Positions 13,740 through 24,300 of a DNA stretch of 64,000 nucleotides are shown piece by piece (the stretch's first letter is position 1; each line of letters opens with the position of its first letter). This stretch comes from Kryptolebias marmoratus (Eukaryota > Chordata > Actinopteri > Cyprinodontiformes > Rivulidae), in the NCBI RefSeq assembly GCF_001649575.2, contig NC_051444.1:24448478-24512477 (forward strand), given 5' to 3'. Below the pieces are notes generated by a model that saw only the letters and a program-made list of their open reading frames with translations, ran no database searches and had not been told where the DNA came from. The translations under genes were made by a program, and so were the position numbers.

Positions 13740-14303
13740 CTTAAATGAAAGCGTCTGACTTCACGTAATTTTTCCTCAAGCTGGACGGTCCTCTGCTACT
13801 TTCAGTTTGATGTTTCCTCGCATGTCCGCCGGGGTCCTCCGTTGGGAAACGCGCCGCTCAGCAGCGCCACCTGTGAGCGGGAGGACCGATCAATTTGCTG
13901 AAACGGGTGAGTGTAAGGATCTGTAAAAGACACGACAATTTATAGTTAAAGACCTCTTCAATCAGTAAATGCAAAACCGGACACTAGTGTTTCTAAAGGC
14001 GATTGGATTAAAAGCTAAGAACAAAATTTATGAGTCAGCCAGAAGGTGGCGGTAACGCACCCAAAAGGACATCGTCAGGTATCGAAGAAGAAGAAGAGAG
14101 TTTGCACGTGATTGGTTGACTTGGCAGCATGGCGTTTGAATGGGAGCCGGAAGAGCAATGACAGCGGGCGACTGAGGAGGGTTTTCGTCATTTAATGAAG
14201 TTAGCTACCGCTACAGAGTTATAGACACCAGTCGACGCGGGGTTTGGGGCCCTAATTACATCCAGGGTATGCTTTGGAAATAAAAGAACATTTATTCGGA
14301 GAG
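13740..14303. promoter_or_regulatory. Divergent promoter of psma4 and slc25a44
   Basis: The non-coding first exon of psma4 ends at 13740 (minus). A likely non-coding first exon of slc25a44 ends at 14303 (GAG then GTAGGT). Between them I see an E-box CACGTG at 14105-14110 joined to an inverted CCAAT box ATTGG at 14111-14115, and an ETS-type CCGGAAG at 14147-14153. No TATA box fits. This is the usual picture of a housekeeping two-way promoter. If the slc25a44 transcript starts before 14129 it would carry a ten-codon upstream ORF, 14129-14161. Start sites are inferred, not seen. Confidence 0.55.
14030..14097 (+). repeat. Short retroelement-tail-like remnant
   Basis: The sequence AGAAGGTGGCGGTAACGCAC followed by a GAAGAAGAAGAAGAG run resembles the 3' tail of a common fish non-LTR element (GGTGGCGGTAATGCGCC then GAAGAAGAAG). 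It sits between the two divergent genes. It is short and unnamed. Confidence 0.4.
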
Positions 14304-15224
14304 GTAGGTGCTTCTTAATACTGCTTCATTTAAGTAACGCTAATGCTAATTCCTGAACAGCGAACACACAGCTTAGCCTGCCACACGAACATGTCCAACA
14401 GCCAGGAAATACGCTGACATAGTTTACAGGACGTGTAGTTTTTTTAGGCGACCTGCTCGTTGTTGGGTTGTAATTAGTGTTATTAGTAAAAACGCGACCA
14501 TTTCCGTCCCCGGCTCGGGAACACCGTGTCCTCTGGACTCACTTTGTGGTGATGACATTTACTGGGCGGCTCACAAAAACAAACTTACACCGAAACAAAA
14601 CAAAAACACAGCGACTTTTAGCCACTTCTTTAGGGCAGCGATGCTAACTTTAGCCGACCGTGACCTTTGAACCCTCATGCTGTAATCAGAGATAAGTGAA
14701 ACTTTACAGTAAGAAGCTGCAACACTTTAACCGGCTTTGTGTGCTCAGATATAATCAGTCAGATTAAAGACAGACACTTCTATAATCATCACTTGAGTAT
14801 ATTATCTCCTGATGGATTCAGCTAATACTTGTGATGATTTGGGTCATATTGCAGTATGAGCAGATAGTCGCATTAAATGGGTGATTAAATTACTGGTGTG
14901 TGTCTTCTTGTTTGAACTTGACTCAACTTGTTAGGAGCTGGTTTTGTAAGAACTAAATTTGTTCTCTGCTTGTTTAAAAGAGTGCCACCAATGGTTTTCT
15001 ATGTACAATCATACACATGTTTGTAGCCTTCCCTCTAAAATGTTCGGCAGTTGATTTTTTTTTTTGTTTGTTTTTTATTGTGGCTGATCAGTGTAGTCGT
15101 AAACCATGTTTTTACACTTTGGTAAAACTTAATTCAGAGTTAAATGAAATGTTTGGTAATCGCTCTGTTATTTTATTCTTTCAGGTGGGTACAGTCTGAT
15201 GAGGGGCCACCCACAGCTGGCAGG

Positions 15225-17068
15225 ATGCAGCAGAAAAGGAACATCCAGATCATTGAGTGGGAGGACCTCGATAAAAGGAAGTTCTACTCCTTTGGGATCT
15301 TTATGACGATGTCCATCCGGGCCACTGTCTACCCAGCTACGCTGATCCGCACTCGGCTGCAAGTGCAGAGAGGAAAGTCGCTCTACAGTGGCACCTTTGA
15401 TGCCTTCTTCAAGATCCTGCGGGCGGAGGGAGTCCAAGGCCTGTACCGCGGCTTCATGGTCAACACCTTCACGCTCATCTCAGGCCAGGCCTACATCACC
15501 ACCTACGAGCTGGTGAGGAAGTACGTTTCCCAGTATTCTGAGGACAACACAGTCAAGTCGCTGGTGGCGGGGGGCTCCGCGTCCCTGGTCGCTCAGAGCA
15601 TCACCGTACCCATAGACGTCGTGTCGCAGCAGCTGATGATGCAGGGCGAAGGGCAGCACCTCACTCGCTTTCGGCTCACTACTGACTCAGAGACTGGAAA
15701 GTCCAGAAAGTTTTTTGGCCAAACCAGGAACATTGTGGCTCAGATCTTTGCTGCAGATGGCTTCCGAGGATTCTACAGGGGATACGTGGCTTCTTTACTG
15801 ACTTATATCCCGAACAGTGCAGTCTGGTGGCCTTTCTATCACTTCTATGCTGGTAAGCATATTTAAGAAATGCTTTTTTTTCTTTTAAACCAGTAGTTTT
15901 TTACAGTGTGGGGTGAGTGATGAGGCTCAGTGTATGTAGGTGAGGAAATATTGAATTAGTTTAAATGGCTGTGATGTGATTAAAGACCTGAGATCCTTTA
16001 CAACTGGGGAATATAAATGTATTTTTCTTTTCCCACACATACCTAATTACACTCAGCATTTGTCAACTCAGTGACGCTGTACAGAAAACAGCCCAGGGTC
16101 TTTGTCAGAGTAGGAAGAAGTCATTTAGTCACGAGCACAGCAGATGTGAGAATGAATGATTTCAAGTATTGCGAGTGCAGTCGTAAAGCATTTGTCTTCT
16201 GCAATGTTCAACAGAGCAGCTCTCGAAACTGGCTCCCAGTGACTGCCCTCACCTGGTCCTTCAAGCCATGGCCGGACCTTTAGCCGCTGCCACCGCCTCC
16301 ACCGTCACCAACCCAATGGATGTGGTCAGAGCCAGAGTACAGGTAGCTTAACGTTTAACTGTAGTGAGCATGGATTCAGTCCCTGTGGTGGTGTTTCCAA
16401 GGAGTAAAATCTGCCTGGAATGGCAAAGTCCTTCATGTTAATTTATTTATTAATCTAAAATGGTAATTAATTAGCTTTATGAAATGATAGTTACCACATG
16501 ACTTTTTTTTTATTGTTAATTTCTTTATCAGGGAAGCTTTACTTGTCTTGTAACTCTTATAAGAGAAAGCGCAAAACTGAAAACAGAGACAAAGATTGAT
16601 CAGAAAATGACCCACTTTGAAAATGACTAAAAAAAAGATGCCAAAACCATTTTGGGATCAAATGATGACTGATTTCAGCTGAGTATTTTAGACTTTAGAA
16701 GTGACGTAAACCTTCATTTGAGGATTGTAATGTACTTGTTTGAACTAAATGTGAAAATTTCACACATGCAAAACAAAAACAAAGTATACAGCTCAACAAA
16801 TGATTCAATATATCAGACAGATTTGTCCTGGTGTGTGGTTGTAAATAATAAGACACCACTGACTGTCTCCGTTTAGGTTGAAGGGAGAACTTCGGTCATC
16901 GAGACGTTCAGGCAGCTGATCAAAGAGGAGGGCTTCTGGGGATTAACCAAAGGATTGTCGGCACGCATCATTTCCTCCACGCCCACCGCCATCGTCATGG
17001 TCGTTGGCTACGAGACGCTGAAAAAACTGAGCCTGCGTCCTGAGCTGGTGGATTCAAGGCACTGGTAA
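15225..17068 (+). CDS. slc25a44: Mitochondrial carrier SLC25A44
   Basis: An inner-membrane mitochondrial carrier. In mammals SLC25A44 takes branched-chain amino acids into mitochondria. Coding exons: 15225-15852, 16215-16342, 16877-17068, total 948 bp, 315 aa (human 314). The first coding exon starts at acceptor 15185, and the ATG at 15225 opens MQQKRNIQIIEWEDLDKRKF, which aligns with the human start. Three carrier repeats are visible with their signatures: YPATLIRTRL (P37, acidic residue replaced), VPIDVVSQQL (P129) and NPMDVVRARV (P243). The C-terminus ELVDSRHW is as in the human protein. Six membrane helices are expected from the family. A non-coding first exon probably lies near 14150-14303. 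Teleosts have two co-orthologues, and I cannot say which this is. Confidence 0.96.
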
Positions 17069-17114
17069 AAAAAAAAGATGCCCCGAGCAGCCGGGACACA
17101 AGCTGGACCATTCA

Positions 17115-17149
<35 letters not shown>

Positions 17150-18413
17150 CCTCATCTCTAACTCAAACCTCCTGGAAGAGCGCAGGATGAAAGCTGGGGT
17201 TTTGTTCCAGATAAAACGAGTAACGAGTTCCTTTAAACGCTGACGTGTTGAAGTTTAAACTTGTGTTTGAGCATTCACTACAAGTTGGTGTTTTTAAAAA
17301 GCGTTGCTGCTCAACAGGTCTGCAGCTGATTGGTGCAACGACGACGCAGTGAAGCGATGTTGTTTCCATTCAGACAAACTTCCACACACTTAAATTAATT
17401 TTATGTGCTTGGTCATTTGATTATTATTATTTTTAGTTATGTTAAAGTATCTATGTGTTTGTTAAAAGGTGAAATCAGTTATAATAACCTGTCTGTGTTG
17501 TGCTCCCAAACTTAAGGTGTTTTGAGCGGAGATCACGGAAAGGTCAATTATCTTAAAATGACGCACTCATGTCAGCAGTAAACAAAAGTTTTTTTTTTTT
17601 CTTTTTGTCTTTGCCAAACTGGCTCTTGATAGCCTTTTTTTTAATTTTTTAAAGTTGCCTTCTCTCTGTGAAGTCAGGACAATCTGATTTTAGTTATAAA
17701 TGGGGAGGGGGGAAACACGAGCCAGAAGAAAGAGAATTTCTTTTTATATTATCATTTTAGGGTTAAAAGACACTCAATATTTAATCAACATTTTTCTGTA
17801 ACATTCAGCTGCAGTTATAATGAAGCTGCAGAAAGTAACGCAGCTCAAAATGGCTGACAATGAGCTGCTGGGCAAGACTCTTGGTATAATTCAAGGATTT
17901 CCATTAAGCTGATCTCTTGGTGAAAACCTCAAAGCGTTAAGGCAAACTAACAGCTTTGTTTTTCCCTTTTGTGACAGTATTTTAGTGCAATATTTTCTCC
18001 TTTTTAGCACAGACTGTGATGGTATACTGCCCATTGTGTGCATATCATGTCTTCAGAGGATCTCTTACCTAATTTATTCAGTTTCGGTCCATGTGTTTTT
18101 CATGGTTTTGAGATAATAACCACTAAATATGTATGTGACATGTTGCTCTATTGTTGTTTTTTAAATTGTAAAAAGAAAGGATAAGTGACTTGTGGCTCCT
18201 GCAGTTTGCCGCTTTTGTACGAATGTTTTAAAATCTTTTTCGAGATGTCAGTCGCGGAGTTAAAGAGGTTCTATTTTAAGTTGACAAAAGCTCAGTTTGT
18301 AGAAATATTTTTACACGCGACGTTAGACGCCGTCACTTCCTTTTAATCCAGAAACCGGTGGCGCGTTCCAGATTCCCGAACGGGCTTGAGGTGTGAGCCG
18401 CGGAGGTAATAAA
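17069..18413 (+). other. slc25a44: slc25a44 3' UTR and poly(A) signal (probable)
   Basis: After the stop codon there is a T27 run (17119-17145) and AT-rich sequence without coding frames. The first clear AATAAA on the plus strand is at 18408-18413, so a long 3' UTR of about 1.3 kb is plausible. Later AATAAA motifs near 19376 and 19490 are alternatives. Confidence 0.4.
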
Positions 18414-20306
18414 ACCGCTGTAATATTCACTGACTACTAGTTGAATTCTGTTTTTTGCACAGCTTCCTGTCTCACTGAAAGTGTTGTGATGCCGTGATGC
18501 TCAGTCCTCCCCTGTCAATGCAAAATACACGTGGTCTCACTAATGTGTCCGTCTGATTGGAGTCATTTCATTTGCAGAACACCTGAAATGCTGAACAAAC
18601 ACACTCCTGTGTGTGTTCATCTCTGTCCGAAGCACTTCACTTTTAACACGGATCAAAATCACTGAGATATAACGTCAAAGCAATTAAAAAAATCTGATAT
18701 TTAAGTCAGTAATCTGTTTGCATTAGCAACTGTCCATTTTATGAGGGCCAAAGTCTATTTAGAAACATCTATACTGTTGTGTTAGAGTTCATACTTCTAC
18801 ATGATGTTTAATTATCTGGTATGGTGTCCTAAAAGGTGTTCTGTGAAACTACATTTAACATGTTTTTCTTTTTTTAATCTCCTGTGTTTTCCCTATATTT
18901 TAGACTTGGCTCTGCAGAGTCCTTAATAATCCCCACTGACAGGTTTAGCAGCTTCTGTGCTTGATTTCAAATATACTGCATCATTTAGAGACGTCAATAA
19001 CGTGCGTCCCTGTAACGTCCTCTGGGAGTGCTTTTTTTTTGTGTGTGTGCAGATAAGGTCTGAGGGGAAAATTTGATTTTGTCACCGGTGTATTAATGCG
19101 TTTCCTTGATGTCCGTACGACCGAGGGGCGGCCATAGATCTTCTGGAAGGCGACTCTCTGACACCAGAGGTCGTATCTCATTACGCCGTTTAGATGATGA
19201 GATGAAAGCGTTTAGTTTAAGTTTAGTTTAAGCGGTTTTTCCTTCCACGTTGTCCTTGAGGGTTCGGTTGGCAACATTTCAGATTTAGGTTGCAACTTTC
19301 AACCCTTTGGGCACCTTTAAAATGACTATACACTCTTTACCTTCATGACCCAAAATGGTACATCTTATAAAACTGCAATAAAAAAATCAAATTTATTATT
19401 ATTTTTTTTACTTTCAATGCATTAAATCTTTTCAGTAACTTCAGACCTACCCAGAGATATAAAGTTTTTCATGTTTAAAAATGAATGAATTAATAAAGTG
19501 ATGGGGCCTGTGGTAAATTTAACAAAAAACAGTTTTCCTTGTATTTTGAAGGTAGAAGGTTAGATTATTTTGATTTTCATGGGTAAAGTTATTTTAAAAT
19601 GCTAGGATAACCATTCATCAAAAATATGTGGTTATAATGGGAGTCAATAGGACCAAAATGGGACAGAAGGTAAAGAGTGTACACAAAGTGCATATCTTTT
19701 GTTCGACATACCTTACAATCAAATAGACAAAGAAATTTTAAAAATAAAAAAACATCCTGGCCAAATTTCATAGACTTAACGTTTAATCTGACTGAGATCT
19801 TGAGAATCAAAAAAAGCGGTAAAGCAGGATGTCCCATTTTGGGCAGCGAAGGTGCCCCAAGGGTTAAACGCTTGTCTTTAATGTGTTATTAAAAGATTAG
19901 AGAAGAAACAACGAGAGCGACTCACAAATTAGCTTAAACCCATTTTTTTGTCATGAAGTGGGCAGCAGGCCGCACTTTTCGAAGCCCGTTTCCTCCACTT
20001 TTTAGGTTTGTCTTCGCGTCTTCAAACTTTCCTCTTGTGGAAATAAACCCAGCCGGACACCAAGAGACAAATCTCCTGATGAATGAACCGAACAGGGTGT
20101 GGGGTGTGTGTGGGGAGGGGGCTCTCTTTGAGCTTCTCTGACACTTCCTGGTGGGATGACGGAGTGCCTCCTTCTCTGCCCCATGCATTAATTATCAAGC
20201 CGTGTCTGGAAGGCACTTTGTCAAAGAGATTGATGAGGCTCCGTCACACAGGGAACAAATCTGACTTGGCCGGGGTTAGAGGAAGGGGCCCCTCATTTTC
20301 ATGGCC

Positions 20307-20311
<5 letters not shown>

Positions 20312-20348
<37 letters not shown>
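20312..20348. repeat. GA microsatellite
   Basis: About eighteen uninterrupted GA units, followed by GGGCGAGTGAG. Confidence 0.9.
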
Positions 20349-20350
<2 letters not shown>

Positions 20351-21171
20351 CGAGTGAGTGGCACCGAAGTGATCCAAATGAGAATAGCTTGGCGGGGACG
20401 GTTTAGAGATGTGAAAATAGCTGCAAACGGGTTTAGAAAGGAGGGTCGTTATTTATGTCGACGGCTCCGGGTTTGTGCCCGGTCTTTGGCTGCTGTGGGT
20501 CCTACGCACACAAGGCTGGGAAACAAACCCCGAGTCACTCTGTACGCTCGGGATCCTCTCCTGATCTGTGCGGCTCACGCTGCTCTGGCTTCAAGTGACC
20601 CGTGAATATCTGGACGTGTCCGGACTCAGATTTCGTCCCCATGTCTCCTACAAAAGAAAAGAACAGATCAGGCACACACAAACCCGGTTTCGCTTTGCAA
20701 AAATACAAACTCAAACAGAGAACAGGAGAGTTTCAGGATCTGTCAGTATTTTGCTCGCTGGCTGTCTTCAGTGAAGGACAGAAGGAAATCTGATCTTTAA
20801 CAAGCTTCCAAACTACTCATAAAAGATTAGAAAGACTCTAAATCTTGCTTAGTGGTGCGGGGAAATAACTTTTCAAAAGAAAAAAAGTTCTCTTTGTTGG
20901 GTTCCTTCTTTGTGAGGATTTGGGCCCAGATCCTAAAAGTCCAAACTGAGTGATGAGGTCGAATGAAGCTTTAAAAACCCAGCACAGAAACATTACTCAG
21001 TTCGGGGACTTCATGTTAACTCAAATGACAGCTGAACTGTCTGGGTTCACAGCCGTGAAAAGGCACCTCGGGTCCGATAGCTTCTGTTCCCGAATCAGAC
21101 GAGTTCAATTAGGAGAAAATGAACAAAAGGATCCCTCAGAACAAACTCTCACTGTAGTATGTGTGTGTGTT

Positions 21172-21260
21172 AAGAGGAAGCAGAGGTGGAGGAGGTGGAG
21201 GAGGAGGAGGAGGAGGGGGAGGGGGGGGTCTCTTGTGTTGGATCATTACACACAGGGAGG
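21172..21260 (+). repeat. Purine-rich GGA tract before crabp1
   Basis: The plus strand is nearly all purine from about 21172 to 21227, with repeated GGAGG and a G8 run at the end. The G runs could form a G-quadruplex. It lies about 170-220 bp before the crabp1 ATG, in the promoter or 5' UTR. Confidence 0.7.
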
Positions 21261-21397
21261 AGAGAGGGAGGGAACCCAGGGATGGACGGACAGATGGGGA
21301 GAAATAGCCTGGAGGAAGGCAGCCGAGGAGACAGAGGACAGGAGGCGCTGGCCGACGCACCACACAGAAAAAAAACCTCGCCAGAGAAAGAGAAGAC

Positions 21398-24300
21398 ATG
21401 GCAAATTTTACAGGAACCTGGAAAATGAAAAGCAGCGAGAATTTTGACGAGTTGCTCAAAGCTTTGGGTAAGAACAACTTTTTTTTCTCCACCCCACCTT
21501 CAGTTTGGTGCCTTATTTGGTTAGAAATGCAGAAAATGATCACTCTGGTCAGTTTTTTTGTTTGTTTGTTTGTTTGTTTGTTTGTTTGTCGCAAGTATTC
21601 TGGTAGACAGAGATTAGATCACAATGTAGATTTGTCTTTTAAGGCATGCAGAGTTCGTTTAGTTTTACAGAATAAAAATAAAAAAGATGTGCGTTGAAGG
21701 TCAAAAAAAAAAAAAGAGCAAAATCTTATGGTAAGTTTAGAAAGAACCTTTTGAAGAAACAGAAACCACTTTAGGATTCATTAAACAACAACAACAAAAA
21801 AAGTACAGCTAATACTCACATAGTACCATGTGAGTACAAATATCTTATTAAAGGAGAAAACTTGAACAGAACTGCTTTGAATTTTTAACTCAAGTGCTGC
21901 AAAACAGACAAAATCATCACGCCTGAGATGCAAACTGAGATTGTCGCGCGGATTATTTATGGCTAAAACTCATAAAAGTACCCTGTGTGTGCACATTTCC
22001 CTCGTACGTTTGTCACACCGATTATTACTTTTCATATTAAAAGCGAGACTGCAGGAGACAAACGCTGCCCTGAAAGGAAAAGGCATCACTCCTAACCAAT
22101 GGAAGCACGTTGGTGAGAAAAAAGAAAATCCTTAAATTGTGGAAACAGACTAAAGTTTTCCCACATCTGCTCATTTCCGCTGTATCTGCATGATGGAGGC
22201 TTTGGAGTTTTTCCCCCCTCGGCGTTGATCACAGTATTCCCCTCCTCATCACCCTGCCACCTTCAGATTCCCAACATCTGCACATAATAAACTGCAGACG
22301 GCTCCTTTCCCCTCTATAATACAAACACCCTTACGCTAATTTATTCACCTGTCAACCTAAAAGGGATGCATTTTTGTTTTATTTTTTTGGTTTTTACTGT
22401 GAAGTGACTCAGGCTGAGACAGATTAAACCAAAGTCCACCTCTGGGTTTCAGGGGTGAACGCCATGCTGAGGAAGGTAGCCGTGGCGGCTGCGTCCAAAC
22501 CTCATGTGGAAATCAAGCAGAACGGGGATCACTTCTACATCAAGACGTCGACCACGGTCCGCACCACGGAGATCAACTTCCTCGTCGGCCAGGAGTTCAA
22601 CGAGGAGACGGTGGATGGCAGAAAGTGCAAGGTACCCAAAGTAAACCAGTGATGCTCAAATTTGACCTTTTTCTTTTGAGGCGTTATCATATTTTGTCTC
22701 AAATCTAAGAAAAAAAAAAGGGTGGGCATCTAGAGGGGGTATGGATTTTGTAGCAGCATCTTGTTCTAAGTTCACATCCGAAAGCAAACCTTGAAACTGT
22801 AAAGCTGCAATGCTTTTAAAAAAAAACAACAGCCACGACTATCAAGACTGTGTTCTGCCGATTTGATGGAGCTCATTCAAGCGTTGCTTTCCCTGCAGAG
22901 TTTGGCGACGTGGGAGACGGAAAGCAAAATGTTCTGCAGACAGACTCTGGTGAGCGGGAACGGCCCAAAAACCTTCTGGAGCCGAGAACTCCGAGGGGAT
23001 GAACTCATCCTGGTGAGCAGGTTTTCCTTCAACTTTCAGACGTGTGCTGACAGACAGACTGGGAAGGGTGTGATGCTGAAAGCACTGATTGCACTCTGAG
23101 CACGTCCCTGTAGATCAGCTCTCTTGTTTAAAGTTCCCCCTTTTTTGTTTGCTTCTGTCAAACTGTGGCTCCCAAACCCCCTCGTGTTTCTTCACAGCCA
23201 GATGGTTTTGCTACATAATGAGTTAATTTTCCCTGCAGATGGTTGGATGCGTCGCAGAGTGTCAGATTTGGAAATCACCAAATTTATTCGCGGCCCATTC
23301 TTAACGGAAAAGCTCAACATTCTGGAAAATACAATAAGAAAAGTTTCCTTAGGAGGAAAGGCTGGATCCAACTTCTTATTTCCACTTAAAATATAACCAG
23401 CTCACTTTAAACCATAAAGACAGAAATAATGAACCTAATTTGGTCCTTAAATCTACCTGAAAACTCTTCTAAACCAGTGAAGACTTGTCAGTGGGGGGGA
23501 CTTGAGAAGATTCATATAAACTAGATTAACTTCAGAAATGAGTGCCAGTGGCATATTCAGCCCTAACTGTTCAAAAAGATAATTAAAGTGGTCATAAATG
23601 TGTAAAAAAAACCAATATAATGGATGACGAGGCGCTTTGGTAAATTACATATTAGCAGAGTTTGTAGGTCAGCAGTGGTCTGCAAGGCTTTTATTTTGTG
23701 GGCCTAAAGCTGAAAAGTTTGGGAATCGTTGTTCTAAACCTCATTATTTTTCAGGAGAAGTTTTATTTCTTCACTCTGCAGAAAGGAGCAGAGTTTAATA
23801 GTTTCAACCCAAGGTTTTATTGGAGTTTTACGAGATCAATAAACTATTAGATGGGATCAGCAACTTTCTCATTTTTTTGTTTTTGCTGTTTGACAAAAAA
23901 CTGGCCTTATTACCACAAACTTCAAATAATCGGTTATGAAGGTATTCGAACGAACAAATGAATTTTTTTAGGGTTTTGTGTAGTCAGATGTGACAGGGGT
24001 TGCCAAACGTTGTATCAGTAAACCCACAAAGTAACAGCAGCAGAGGCCTGTGACCCCAAGAAACAAGAGCCTGATGACTTAAGAGCTGGAACAACTACAA
24101 GACAGCGGTGAGAGCAGCCGTGTTGTTTGGTTTGGAGACAAAAAGACAGGAGACAGAACAGGAAGTGGCAGAGCTGAAGATGTTGAGGTTCTCCTTGGGA
24201 GGGACAAGGATGGACAGGATTAGGAATGAGGTCATCTGAGGTACAGCACAGGTTGAAGGACTGGGAGATAAAGTTAGAGAGGCCAGACTGAGTTGGTTTG

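Larger units (their letters stand above)
18420..21390. other. Intergenic region upstream of crabp1
   Basis: No gene is seen. It contains a pure GA run (20312-20348) and a possible conserved block near 20170-20260 with TGCATTAATTATCAAGCCGT (homeodomain-type TAATTA core). From 21172 to 21395 there is a strongly purine-rich stretch with GGAGGAGGAGGAGGAGGGGG. That stretch runs directly into the crabp1 5' UTR, so the crabp1 promoter should lie here. No convincing TATA box was found. Confidence 0.45.

Noticed and set aside
16071..16283. A frame containing SSSRNWLPVTALTWSF over slc25a44 exon 3
   Set aside because: Wrong phase. The correct phase gives EQLSKLAPSDC and the carrier motif NPMDVVRARV.
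20950..21447. A 165-codon frame running into crabp1 exon 1
   Set aside because: It is in another phase than crabp1 and reads through the purine tract as Arg/Gly repeats.
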